Positions 22,430 through 33,957 of a stretch of 64,000 nucleotides of DNA are shown one piece after another; the stretch's first letter is position 1, and every line of letters begins with the position of its first letter. The notes under the pieces were generated by a model, which saw nothing but the letters and a program-made list of their open reading frames with translations, was not told the DNA's origin and searched no databases. The position numbers and the translations under genes were made by a program. The stretch comes from Reticulitermes speratus (Eukaryota; Arthropoda; Insecta; Blattodea; Rhinotermitidae): positions 39,367,478 through 39,431,477 of the forward strand of contig JAJKFL010000006.1 in the NCBI GenBank assembly GCA_021186555.1, given 5' to 3'.

Positions 22430-22940
22430 TGCGTCATAATGAGTGACAGTGCATGTTCTGTAGCAGTTTGTTATCACAGACAGAACGTCATAATGAGTGA
22501 CAGTGCATGTTCTGTAGCAGTTTGTTATCACAGACAGAACGTCATAATGAGTGACAGTGCATGTTCTGTAGCAGTTTGTTATCACAGACAGAACGTCATA
22601 ATGAGTGACAGTGCATGTTCTGTAGCAGTTTGTTATCACATACAGAACGTCGTAATGAGTGACAGTGCATGTTCTGTAGCAGTTTGTTATCACATACAGA
22701 ACGTCGTAATGAGTGACAGTGCATGTTCTGTAGCAGTTTGTTATCACATACAGAACGTCATAATGAGTGACAGTGCATGTTCTGTAGCAGTTTGTTATCA
22801 CAGACAGAACGTCATAATGAGTGACAGTGCATGTTCTGTAGCAGTTTGTTATCACATACAGAACGTCATAATGAGTGACAGTGCATGTTCTGTAGCAGTT
22901 TGTTATCACATACAGAACGTCATAATCAGTGACAGTGTAC
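22430..22940. repeat. 54 bp minisatellite, about 9 copies
   Basis: The unit is GTCATAATGAGTGACAGTGC then ATGTTCTGTAGCAGTTTGTT then ATCACAGACAGAAC. Variants have CATACAG for CAGACAG and GTCGTAATG for GTCATAATG. Copies with the same variant cluster. Being 18 codons long, the unit gives open frames on both strands (22292-23092 + and 22418-22909 minus); both are periodic artefacts. Confidence 0.97.
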
Positions 22941-24640
22941 GTTGTATAGCAGCTTTGATATCACTTGAAAAATACTTCATAATAAATGGTGTTTTTTGTT
23001 ATGATTTGCAGTACTGGCTCCATATTCAGGAAAACGGTAGTATGTTTCTCCGAAACGTCGGTAAATTTCTATCAGACTACAAGAGACAATAATTTTAAAT
23101 TCAAGCTTAATTTATGACATGCTCTCTCTCTCTCTTTAGCAGACTGTTTCAAGCGGTAACATCACGAGTGCTGGCCTGAAGACAGCCTATCCTGACGTTT
23201 CTCGAGGTTTTATTCAGTCCTAACGATAAGTGCCTTGATGGTGCTTCAAAATAAGCTACGACCCTCTCTTTCCACGTTTATTCTAATTAATTAATTATTC
23301 ACTTATCTTCTTGCCATTCGACACTATGTATTTGAATTTACGAAACGTTAGTTTGAATAAACCACAACAAATAATGTCATTTTCAGGACTTTTATATCTA
23401 AAGTTTACTACTGGATAAGAACAAACTTCCAACATCTCAGTTTTCTATAATCACTAACAGTGACACGGCTGTTGAACGAAAGCCTTCTGATATAGATTTC
23501 TGATCGTAATACAGCTTTGAAGATGCACAAACTTTAGAAGGCAAATTTTATTGTAAGTTATATGATGACAGTACAGCGGCTTTAAGAAAATTTTAGATTC
23601 CCTTTACTTTAACATCGATTATTAATAGACTGTCAAGTCCGATGTAATGACATATTACAAGCTTTGCTACAATCTTTGTTGACTAAGAACTATTGTTCAG
23701 AAGTAAGCAGTTCTTGTTAGATAGCCAAACATTCCGGTCTACGAAAAAGGTGGAGCTGAGAAATTTTGAGGTTAAGTTCGCCAAGCTTAATATAGTCAAA
23801 ATGTGTACTTTAAGTAAGCGCAGTATTTCCATGTCCCCCCCAAAAATGCTTGTTTTTCTTCTTCTGCTTCTTCGTCGGCTGTTTCGAGTTAAGTTCTGGG
23901 ACTTTCTCCATTTCAGAATTGTCTTTTGAGAGTGCGTCCCATTTACGCGTTTGCAGGCACAAAGATAGGACTCTGCCTACGCAGGACAAAGCAAGGAATT
24001 AAAATGTTGGCATGCATATTTGCTATATTTTGAATTCAGCTCTACTACCCCAGTGTTCTAGCGGTGAAAGGCAGTAGTTGTAGAAACACCAGTTGCTGTT
24101 AAATAGTAACAATAATTATGATAATAATGTACATCCTGCCATATGTTTACAAATAAGTATAAGCGGTAAATTTATTGCGAATTGCATGGAATTCTATTGT
24201 ATGATAAACTACGGAAAAGGCGGGCAGTTTAGTTAGCGACCAATTTAATTCTATTTTTGAATATAAACTGCCATTACGTAAACAAACAGGCACCTACTGC
24301 TAATTACGTGAAGAAAGTTCTTGAGAAGGTAATAAAACCAGTCGCTCAGCTAGTGATGAAATTCCACACATTTAGCGGAAACCGATTTCTAATTTCTGAG
24401 CCTAGAGCTGGTACCTGGTCTGAACCAAATCAATCCAGTATTTATATCGCCCCGCCCTATATATGTGTAAGATCCATTTTAATATTATTCTCCTTCTATG
24501 CTTATGTCTTCCAAGTAGTCACTCTTATCCGGGCTTTCCGACAAAATGTTAGTGTGCATATTTCGTTATGCATATGCTCGTTTAACTCGTCCGCCTTTAT
24601 CTCATCATCGTAATCGTAGAAGTATATGTTAAAAATTACA
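22941..24640. other. unannotated intronic sequence
   Basis: No gene or repeat recognised. The + frame at 24257-24613 (118 codons) has no identifiable domain, is rich in hydrophobic residues and is not supported by anything around it. Confidence 0.45.
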
Positions 24641-24775
24641 AATCATGAAGCCCTTTCTTATACAGCTTTCACGAACCTTCTGTCACTTCTCCCCTCTTAG
24701 CTCCAAACATTTTCCTCAGCACCGTCTTCTCAATCAATCACAGTTTATGTGCTTTCTCCGTGCGAGAGACAAAAA
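24641..24775 (-). mobile_element. small LINE fragment (GRPRRRW family)
   Basis: The minus strand reads VLRKMFGAKRGEVTEGS, a stop, then KLYKKGLHDL, matching NRVLRRLFGPKRDEV...EELNDL of the copy at 21364. Only this ~130 bp remains. Confidence 0.7.
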
Positions 24776-24889
24776 ATGAAACGTTTAACGAACATTTTGT
24801 AGGACTGGGAACCACTGCAGTAGGTCAGTAAAGTTTATGGTTTATGCCTGAGCCATCTACTGAAGTTCCTTAGCTTGCCCATACACGTG

Positions 24890-25490
24890 CCGAAGTACCT
24901 CAGTGTAAGTCTGCTCAAAACTAAGTCTGGAGGTAAGTCTGAAGTCTGTTAGCCCCCACACACTAGGAGATTTTTCACACATCTGCACATACTTCAGCTG
25001 ACGGCCAAGTGACGGAGGAAGAATTATGACAGTGTTTTCATTATACTAGGTGAAGAACACGTTCTTTTAATTGGCCTGACAAATTAATTTTATATACGTC
25101 TTGTGCATTCGCTTCATTTTTAGAAAAATCTCTTACATTTTCTTACCTTTCATACAAGTATTTCGAAATTTATATACTAAGTCTTATTTCTTTAATCCTA
25201 TCTTTGAAAAAACATGTGTTACGAAACCTCATGTACGAGGAAGCTGAGGCCCACCCCGGGCTGTGATGCTAAGGAGAAAGAAGAAGAAGAAGTTTTATTT
25301 CTTTACTGCATTTTTTGAACACTTGAATCAACCTTTTAAAGTTTTGCTACAAGTTTCTTATAGACAACATTTTTAATTGCTTGCTAAACTAACCTTCACC
25401 TTACCTCTCCAGAAACATGGCAAAGATTTTTGAAGTTCCACAAAGTGCTCAATCAATTCATGACTGCGACCTTCTACTTCTTCCATCGAA
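24890..25490 (-). mobile_element. left arm of a foldback-like transposon
   Basis: This segment recurs in reverse orientation at 26258-26780. Shared blocks are GCCCCCACACACTAGGAGA, GGTGAAGAACACGTTCTTTT, TTGGCCTGACAAATTAATT and the MADF exon. The outermost part (24890-24955) is one copy of the unit that forms the 80 bp array on the other side. The edge TTAGCCCCCACACACTAGG resembles PIF/Harbinger termini, which begin after a TWA target. Confidence 0.75.
25405..25486 (-). CDS. first exon of a MADF-domain protein (transposon-encoded), left copy
   Basis: 82 bases on the minus strand from ATG (25486) to a GTAAG donor (25404-25400). It encodes MEEVEGRSHELIEHFVELQK and SLPCFWRG. The pattern 'LI..F.EL.KSLPCFW' is the start of a MADF domain (Myb/SANT-like DNA binding). 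MADF proteins are the usual partner of the nuclease in PIF/Harbinger transposons and also occur as host factors. No second exon is visible to the left, so the gene is incomplete. A diverged inverted copy lies at 26262-26347. Confidence 0.6.
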
Positions 25491-25568
25491 TAGGTACACG
25501 TTAAATGTTTGTTCGATGTTATTCATACCGTGCATATTCTTATAATCAAATACATTACACAACTCATG

Positions 25569-25950
25569 CACTTAACAAAATACATTCAGAAGTATAAAAT
25601 TCCTATAAAACTCCTACATGTTTCGGCACCGAGGTGCCATCATCAGGGAATTATCCTGAACCAGGACCCTTAACTAGGTATTGTGTCGCCTTCATTAATG
25701 ATTAAAATATTAAAATTCTAAAATGTACAAAATTAATAACCATAAAATTATAATGTTGTAAATTTCAAATTTGTTTAAAGTGAGATTTTGCAGGTAGAAG
25801 TTTCCAGTTGCTTACACTCTTTACTGAGCATGCATTCAAATATCTTTTTCAGTCTATTTAGTATATATGAAGAGATATCGTCCTGCTAGAGTGTAAGACG
25901 TGTATCGTGTCAGGCGGTGCGGTATACTTCTGAATGTATTTTTTAAGTGT
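25569..25950. mobile_element. hammerhead-like element with inverted ends, inserted between the foldback arms
   Basis: Inverted terminal sequences CACTTAACAAAATACATTCA (25569-25588, continuing to 25596) and their complement at 25923-25950 bound about 380 bp. The left half carries a hammerhead-like motif on the minus strand. The right end is a second copy of the element's tail in opposite orientation. Interior sequence 25650-25920 is AT-rich and noncoding. Confidence 0.6.
25606..25652 (-). ncRNA. hammerhead ribozyme-like motif
   Basis: Minus strand: AATTCC (25652-25647), core CTGATGA (25646-25640), one T, stem II GGCACC/GGTGCC, GAAAC (25624-25620), a minimal AC..GT stem III, triplet GTA (25617-25615), then GGAGTT (25614-25609). 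Stem I pairs AATTCC with GGAGTT (six pairs, one G-U). Predicted cleavage is between 25615 and 25614. The core is a perfect match to CUGAUGA...GAAA. The two-base loop of stem III and the extra T before stem II are weak points. Confidence 0.6.
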
Positions 25951-26261
25951 ATAAGCTGGTTACAATATTGATTACACGTTAAATTGCCAATACATACAAG
26001 CTGATAAACGTCAAATGTAAAAAATACGTACTAATCTGGTACAAAGTACCACTGTCTCTCTACCCTGTAGCCTGTACTCGCCGTACAAGTTGAAACTTGT
26101 ATTTATACAAGAGGAGACGTCTCCCAATGCAAGTCTCTACAGACCCAAGTCTGGAGATGAGTCAGTACTGAGGTAGCGGCTGTCTGCACCTGCATCGTAC
26201 TTGCTACTGGTATATGGTTTTAACCAGGACGTGTTTAATTAATAGTCTGTTTACCTATTCA

Positions 26262-26347
26262 ATGGCAGACGTGAGAGGGAGATATCAACCATGGACTTGT
26301 AGAGCAGTTTATGGAACTGCACAAATCGTTGCCATGTTTCTGGAGAG
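26262..26347 (+). pseudogene. first exon of a MADF-domain protein, right copy (frameshifted)
   Basis: This is the inverted homologue of 25405-25486. It starts with ATG at 26262 and ends at a GTAAG donor at 26348. The conserved part reads GLVEQFMELHKSLPCFWR in a frame shifted by one relative to the ATG, so a small insertion has broken it. The sequence after the donor matches the left arm in inverse order. Confidence 0.55.
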
Positions 26348-26682
26348 GTAAGGGTGAAGATTAGTTTAAAAAGCAATTAAAAATGTTGTCATAAGTAACT
26401 TGTAGTAAAACTTTAAAACGTTTATTCCAGTGTTGCAAAACTGCAGTGAAGAAATAAGACAGTACATAAATTGCGAAACCTGATATGAAATATATGAAAA
26501 TGAAAGAGATTTTTTCTAAAAGTGGAGCGAATACACAAGACGTATTTACAATTAATTTGTCAGGCCAATTAAAAGAACGTGCTCTTCACCTAGTATAATG
26601 AAAGCACTGTCATAACATTTCCTCTGACACTTGGCCGTCAACTCAAATATGTGCAGATATGTAAAAAGTCTCCTAGTGTGTG

Positions 26683-28080
26683 GGCGCTAACAGACTTCAG
26701 ACTTACATCCAGACTTAGGTTGGAGCAGACTTACAAAACTTGAGGAAAGTCGGCTCGTGTGTGGGCGCTAACAGACTTCAGACTTACATCCAGACTTAGG
26801 TTGGAGCAGACTTAAACTTGAGGAAAGTCGGCTCGTGTATGGGAACCACAACAGACTTCAGACTTACATCCAGACTTAGGTTGGAGCAGACTTACAAAAC
26901 TTGAGGAAAGTCGGCTCGTGTGTGGGCGCTAACAGACTTCAGACTTACATCCAGACTTAGGTTGGAGCAGACTTAAACTTGAGGAAAGTCGGCTCGTGTA
27001 TGGAAACCACAACAGACTTCAGACTTACATCCAGACTTAGGTTGGAGCAGACTTACAAAACTTGAGGAAAGTCGGCTCGTGTGTGGGAAACACAACAGAC
27101 TTCAGACTTACATCCAGACTTAGGTTGGAGCAGACTTAAACTTGAGGAAAGTCGGCTCGTGTATGGGAACCACAACATACTTCAGACTTACATCGAGACT
27201 TAGGTTGGAGCAGACTTAAACTTGAGGAAAGTCGGCTCGTGTGTGGGCGCTAACAAACTTCAGACTTACATCGAGACTTAGGTTGGAGCAGACTTAAACT
27301 TGAGGAAAGTCGGCTCGTGTATGGGAACCACAACAGACTTCAGACTTACATCGAGACTTAGGTTGGAGCAGACTTAAACTTGAGGAAAGTCGGCTCGTGT
27401 ATGGGAACCACAACAGACTTCAGACTTACATCCAGACTTAGGTTGGAGCAGACGTAAACTTGAGGAAAGTCGGCTCGTGTATGGGAACCACAACAGACTT
27501 CAGACTTACATCGAGACTTAGGTTGGAGCAGACTTAAACTTGAGGAAAGTCGGCTCGTGTATGGGAAAAACAACAGACTCCAGACTTACATCCAGACTTA
27601 GGTTGGAGCAGACTTAAACTTGAGGAAAGTCGGCTCGTGTATGGGAACCACAACATACTTCAGACTTACATCGAGACTTAGGTTGGAGCAGACTTAAACT
27701 TGAGGAAAGTCGGCTCGTGTATGGGAACCACAACAGACTTCAGACTTACATCGAGACTTAGGTTGGAGCAGACTTAAACTTGAGGAAAGTCGGCTCGTGT
27801 TTTGGAACCACAACAGACTTCAGACTTACATCCAGACTTAGGTTGGAGCAGACTTAAACTTGAGGAAAGTCGGCTCGTGTATGGGAACCACAACAGACTT
27901 CAGACTTACATCGAGACTTAGGTTGGAGCAGACTTAAACTTGAGGAAAGTCGGCTCGTGTATGGGAACCACAACAGACTTCAGACTTACATCGAGACTTA
28001 GGTTGGAGCAGACTTAAACTTGAGGAAAGTCGGCTCGTGTATGGGAACCACAACAGACTTCAGACTTACATCGAGACTTC
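26683..28080. repeat. 80 bp tandem array, about 17 copies, in the right arm of the foldback element
   Basis: The unit is AACAGACTTCAGACTTACAT then CCAGACTTAGGTTGGAGCAG then ACTTAAACTTGAGGAAAGTC then GGCTCGTGTATGGGAACCAC. The first units are 84 bp (with ACAAAACTTG) and have TGTGGGCGCT instead of TGGGAACCAC. The unit contains three GACTTA/GACTTC sub-motifs. A single diverged inverted unit lies in the left arm (about 24890-24955), so expansion happened on one side only. Confidence 0.97.
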
Positions 28081-28750
28081 AGCTGTGAAGACATCGGAAC
28101 CTCACTACACGCCGAAACCCCTGTGTCTACAGCAAGAAAAGACATGCGGCAATTGACTGCTCGGAAGTTCGACTACATACTTATAAGTCTTAAGACTTCC
28201 ACCGTACATACTCGTATACAGACGTACCGCCATACTTGGGTCTGTGCAGACTTTCATTGACGTGAGTCTTGTCGCTTATGAGCACACTTATACAGCTAAC
28301 GATTTGCGTCATGTGTGTTTGCGGACGACGAAAGCCTCACAGTTGTTTCAAAGACAAAAACAGTTGCGTTTTACATATCTGAAAGATATTTTGTGTAGCT
28401 GTTTAGATGTCTGGTTAGCGGAAGGAAAGTGCGCGGTGTGGATTGTGACGCCTTTCTGACATAGTGGGCCTGTGAACTGGTCAATCAGCACGCAACGAGA
28501 AATTCGAGCACTTCAGTAAGTGTGGCGTTTCGTGTCAGCTACGTTGTAAATGCAGCTGAATATTAGTAAACAAACATATACCCTATGTTTACGCCTGCAT
28601 TTCATCTACACATAACCTTAACCCTGAAAGCCAGTTCTTACTGCACACACAACAGACTGCATCTGCATTGCAAACACTGATTGGTTAATGTTGTTTGTGC
28701 AAATCATCGCAGTGTGAGCATCTTATGAAACATATAAATAGCTTCTCATT
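28081..28750. other. unannotated intronic sequence
   Basis: The first 200 bases share short blocks (CATACTTGGGTCTGTGCAGA) in inverse orientation with 26130-26160, so it may still belong to the foldback element. Otherwise nothing is recognised. Confidence 0.4.
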
Positions 28751-29240
28751 ATGGAAACCCGGGTCAATGCCGGCAGACGATTCCATATGGGTTTTGTGGT
28801 AGATAAAGTGGCAGTGGAAAGCATGTTAGGCGCGATCGCGAAGCTGCCAAAAGATACCATTTTCGTCATATCTGTCGTCTGCCCTTTCGTTCATTTGTCC
28901 CATGTGGAACAATTTGTTTCCAATGTACAAATTTCCGTGAAATGTTATATTTGGAGCTTTTATTAAAGTCTCTTGTGAAAAATTAAGCTTTTTTAAATTC
29001 TAGCGAAATATAGTTACTTTACATGAAGATCTAAGTACTTTGATTATAATATGTCTATAAATTCTTCCTGAAAGTAAAAAGTTTCAGCCACATGTTGTTT
29101 CAAATAAGTAGTTTCAGAAAATTGTGTCATTTACGAGACAGTTACGAAAAACGTAACACAGCCAGACAGGGCATAGTTGATCGAACATAATTGGTACAAA
29201 AGATGGAAGATTCGATTTACATGCCGACAAATGAAGACAA
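28751..29240 (+). repeat. decayed SINE-C fragment followed by a copy of dispersed repeat DR1
   Basis: 28760-28820 resembles the SINE-C body (GGGTTTTGTGGTAGATAAAG). From 28826, GTTAGGCGCGATCGCGAAGC and TTTACATGAAGATCTAAG match the order of blocks in the repeats at 48905-49720 and 61160-61720. Diverged but colinear. Confidence 0.5.
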
Positions 29241-31204
29241 ACTATATACACTGAAACATAATATTTAAAACTTATTGCCTCTGACCGGGTAAAAATTTGA
29301 GGTTAGGATGCATTTTATATAAGAGATAATTAATGTGAGAATACATACAGTGATCTTATTTAATACTGCTTGCTGTATACTTGATTATAATTATATAACT
29401 GTATGGTGCCACATAAGACACTTTCAGATTTTTGTGGTGTGGTGTAATATTCAATGACGTGGATTTCGCATTTTGAGGTCACTTTGCTATGAACTCATAC
29501 TATTTAATATTTATTGCTTATATCTAAGAATATGAAATTCGTTATGGACGCAGATTAAGAATATGCTTACAAACTGTGTACGAAATATTGCTACTATATA
29601 AATTTATAAATATTGCTAATTTATAAATTACGCAATATTTAGAAGGTCTGAAACTTTGAGGTTATATAAGAAGGAGAAATTTTACAATAAATCAAAGTCG
29701 ATAAATAAAAAATAAAGTCTTCAAATAAACAAAATAAAAGAACTCAATAATAGCAATGATATTTTGTTATATATATATATATATATATATATATAGCCAA
29801 TATATATTTGCAAACAAAAAAATATGACCCCCGTGGATTCAAAGTTTTAAATATCTGAGAAGTGTACAGGTTGCAAAGATCAAAACGCGCCTCACTGTTA
29901 CGTTAGAAGTTCCCTTGTCTTATCACTACGATTTGTGCCAGATAGTATCATTCATTCAAAGCACCATACCATTTAAGTAATACAAGCCTATCACCGACGC
30001 TATATACATAATCTCCGCAACTAACAGCGCCGTTAAACAGCATACGTTAAAAAACACTCACATACAAAGTTTAGACATTAAAGAAGATGGTGCGTATAAT
30101 AACTACTTCGCTTTAGGGGGTTAATATAAACAAAATTGTATTAAGTTTTGCAGTAAACATAGAAATTACAGTCTTGTGGGTTCTGACACCGTACAGTCGG
30201 GTAGGTAAGTGCCGAAGTTAGGAAACAACTGCTCTCCATCTACTATAGGAGTCGCCAAACAATTCTGCCGCGACATGTTTGACAGAAATTTAACAGACAG
30301 GCAGTGAGCGGGAGAGTGACGACGCTAGTAGCTGTCGTACAAACGTCTTATTGCATACAACTAGAAGTCACTGGAAGCTAGGACCACAATGCTTGTAGAA
30401 AATTCTGTATTCGACAGGAGGCCTGGTTGACCGCAAACAGGACGACATTCAGGCACCGTGTTTGCCCCTGGTCAGTCTGCTTCATGTTTGCCCAGTGGTA
30501 ACTTCCTTTAAACGCTTTATACGTGGAAGGCAGCTTTCTAGTAGTTTATTTCGAGTTGGCAACAGCGCATCGTATACGGGACAAGCGACAATCGCCCTTC
30601 AAAGTTAAGCTGCCACGTTGGCGTGACGAGAGGGAAAAGGCTTTCCGCACACTAAACCACTAAATAACTTTAAGATTATCGTTGCTACAAGCAGAGTAAA
30701 TTATGTAGCAGCTAAGATGATGGAAAAGCCACAGAGGCCGATTAGTGGGGACTAACCGTTTGCTGTCTGTGCACCGCGGAAATTTGTGTTGCTCAAGCTG
30801 TGGTTTGACCTGAGTTTCGAAGCAGCAGGTTCCTCCGCAGTGCTGGTATCTTTCTACCAAAGTACATGGTGTCATATCCCACGAGACGAATTCTTGACTA
30901 TTACTTGACGTAATTTAAATCATAAAGTTCAGAAACAGTTGTAGAAATTTTAAGACTCAAAGACTCTTGACATGAAATACAGAATGACAGGAAACAATCA
31001 TGTTACTAGCACCGAAAAGTTTAAATAAAAAGTAACTCCCGTATTCTGTGAGCAGTGAAGTGCTAGGCTAAAAATCAGAAGTTTCAAACTTAGAGACTGA
31101 TTGGCTGCCTGCTCTGAGCTATCACATGGTGACAGATGGGTATGGAGCAATGTCGAATTAGGATCAGCGGGGGAAAACTGAAGAATATAGGGTAATTGCT
31201 GAAG
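29241..31204. other. unannotated intronic sequence with a (TA)n tract
   Basis: (TA)n microsatellite at 29768-29795. No gene or recognisable element elsewhere in this stretch. Confidence 0.5.
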
Positions 31205-33957
31205 AGACGCCACACTTTTTGCAGCTCGCTGTAACCCAATCTGAAAACCGTCAAAACGGCTGAAAATTCAGATATATTGTATTTAAGGTTTCTACTTTAC
31301 TAAGTTGTATGCAAAATATGTGCAGAAATGAAAGTCTCTGAGATACAAGGCGACGAATAAAGGTTTCCTTTGCGGCGTCTCTCTCGGACATGCCGGTAGA
31401 GACGCCACTTTTTGGCAGGGATAGATGCCGCTATGTAGGGAGAGGTGCCGTTCTTTGACAGCATATTAATACGTGCATATAAGTAGCCTCTGAAAAGAAC
31501 ACCAACTAGCACTCCAAAGGCATGGCCATGCTTGTAAAACCTTCGCTTCCTAATAACGCAGGTAAGCTGCATGGATGATGGCTGGAGCTTGGATGATTGA
31601 CCCTTGACATGCGGTATTACCACACACGTAGCAGCCTCGCTGGCTACTATGCAGAGTCAGGTCTCTGCGGATTGCGATCTCGCGGAGTCTGCACTCGAGC
31701 GGTGGACATCGTATGGAAGGACACCCCAAGCGATGACGCCATTGTATCTTCCACCCGTGCAAATGCATAGGACCAGGATCTGAAGATTGCGATCGCGAAG
31801 ATCTGGCCTCAGTTGATGGAGTGCATCGAAATCATCATCCGATAAAAGCCAACCTGCCAGTTTGGGGTGTGATTTTTTTTTTTTACAGAAGGTGTGCAGT
31901 TAATGTTTTGGTAACATCACGGAACTGAGTAAAATTGTGGCGCGTTACTAATCGAATAATTTTGCTCAGATAACTTGTTAATGTACTGTTATTAATATAT
32001 TCGGTGTATTAATATTACGTGTTACTGAAGGCTCCATGGGCAACTTAGGAACAGAGCCACTGGATGCGCCCCTCTGATCTACACGTAATGCCGCTTAGCA
32101 AATATAAGCGTCGTACAAATTGTCGCAGTGGATGTCATACTGTTCCTAAGGGCATAACTGCATTGCTGTCAGTACCTCCCAAGTTTAAGGACGGAAAATA
32201 CTTGCTGTTATTCTGATAAAAATTCGAATAAACTAAACAATCCAAAACCCTAACAATGCACAGTTTTTGTATCGTTTAGACCGGTCTAGTATCTAGAAAG
32301 TATGACAGTGGAGGAGGTAGAGTGATATTCAACCCTCTAAAGGCTGAAAAAATCTGCATGATCTTCAGTTCGGACCTCACAGGGAACAACGTGTGCTTAA
32401 AGTAGAAAGACCAATCAATGGATGTATATTTTAAAATACGTAACGATTACATTAATAATTCTTGGAGAACTGTTAAATCTGGCGGTACGTATAGCAAACA
32501 CTAGCCTAAAGGGTATAGCACACTGATACTCTTAAAGGGAATAAGAGCATGATACTTTCGTACGCCAGACAAAACTCGACATATCAAGCTCCAGCTGTTA
32601 TAAATAATTTTACGCGGTGTTTTATACATAATTATTTGATGTGTTTGCTCCTTGATGATATTCAAGAAGCAAGATAATTAAATAGAAACTGTTGAATTTT
32701 ATTCGAAGTAAAGAAGCAATATCAACATTAAAATAGAAAATATATCATAAGTACACAATATTTGAACCCAATGAGCTCAAGAGTCTACGTTTTAGTGAAC
32801 AAAATATTCTACATCCTCTTCTGCATAATACCGTTTTTCTGTCGCAGTAACTTTCTACCGCAGTCGAAGCGTTTTTCTTTGTATGGAGAACAGAACTCGT
32901 GCAGCCACTTTCTGTAACTCTCACATTCGATCCAGTCGTCTTTCTTAGTTGTTTTCAAGTAGTTTTCCCAGAAATCACAGCACTTCATGAAAGAATCTTC
33001 AGATGTCTCTTGATTATGAATAGCTTTTTTTTTAAAAGAGTTCTTTTTCTGCGTTTTCTGACCCTGTAGACCTGAAGTACTGGGACTGTTTACACTTTCA
33101 ATTTTACTCCGCTCGTTAACTTTATTTCCTTCTTCATTCTTTCGCTTTTTCTCGGTACTGTTAGTTTCTTCAGTGGGAAAAAATGAGTTGCTTTTCTGAA
33201 ATTGAATATTTATTCGGTATTTTCAGTACTGGGCTGATCTTCAAAAGTCTGGAAGGAGTAACTTCTTCAGGGGAAGTGTCAGAAGGCAGTGTAGTATTCA
33301 TAGCACTTAATGAAGTTCCTGCTGAGGTAGGTAACACAATTTTGAGAGTTGGTTCCTGAAGTAGAGCGTGCAAAAATCGGAGCCATATCTGGAGGTACTG
33401 TTTCCATAAAAGTTACAGTTCCGCCGATATCAGAAATGGAGAAGAAATATTCAAGCACTCTGTTGCGTTGACTCAAAATCACTTACATCAACACATAATT
33501 TTTAGTATTCTATCAATGTATATGCACGACGTTTCCAAACTGATTTGGAATTGTTTAAGTGCGGCATCTCCCCCTTAATTTTTGCGGCGTCTCTCCCAAT
33601 CTTCAGGGAGAGAAGCAGCACCCCCCCCCCTCCCACTTGCCGAACAGAATTAAAAACATGGCGGCTGCATGGTGTTAAGGCAATATCAGCAATGCTGTAA
33701 ACCTGTAATGTATCATGATTGCATAGTTACTTCGAATGGAGCTAATTAAGACATATTTTGTGAAAGCTAGAAAAAAGTTCGAGCATAAAATTAATAAACT
33801 CGCCGCATAAAATCAGTCATAAATCTCGCAAAACAGGACCGATATTCACTACGTTCACTCACAACAACTCTATAGACTTACTGATAAGCACACGTGTCTG
33901 CAGTCTGTAGGTGACTGCCAGAACCCACCAAGCTAAAAAAAATGTGGCGTCTCTCCC
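31205..33957 (-). mobile_element. pogo/Tigger-like DNA transposon remnant (proposed limits)
   Basis: Inverted GAGACGCCACACTTTTTGCA (31207-31226) and its diverged counterpart at 33935-33957 (ATGTGGCGTCTCTCCC) bound about 2.75 kb. Further GAGACGCC motifs in both orientations lie at 31374, 31401 and 33589, possible subterminal transposase-binding sites. The interior holds the C-terminal part of a pogo-type transposase on the minus strand. The outermost bases and the TA target could not be confirmed, so limits are approximate. Confidence 0.5.
32805..33480 (-). pseudogene. C-terminal tail of a pogo/Tigger-type transposase with a PHD-like zinc finger
   Basis: Minus strand, 33373 leftward: TSAGTSLSAMNTTLPSDTSP, EEVTPSRLLKISPVLKIPNK, then a one-base frame change in a T run near 33180. 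Next is EKKRKNEEGNK and SPSTSGLQGQKTQKKN, and the end MKCCDFWENYLKTTKKDDWI with ECESYRKWLHEFCSPY and a stop near 32808. The final block is the Cys/His finger (C..W..C....W.H..C pattern) found at the C-terminus of many insect pogo-like DDE transposases. One expected Cys is Tyr here and another is Arg. The CENP-B-type DNA-binding and DDE domains are absent upstream. A host gene derived from such a transposase is possible but the frameshift argues against function. Confidence 0.65.

Noticed and set aside
22292..23092. 266-codon + frame and its 163-codon minus counterpart
   Set aside because: Periodic products of the 54 bp unit (18 codons). The non-repetitive ends do not resemble a known protein.
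25569..25950. Ordinary MITE with 28 bp terminal repeats
   Set aside because: No fixed-length target duplication at the ends, and the terminal sequence equals the tail of the hammerhead-like family, so inverted tails of that family explain it better.
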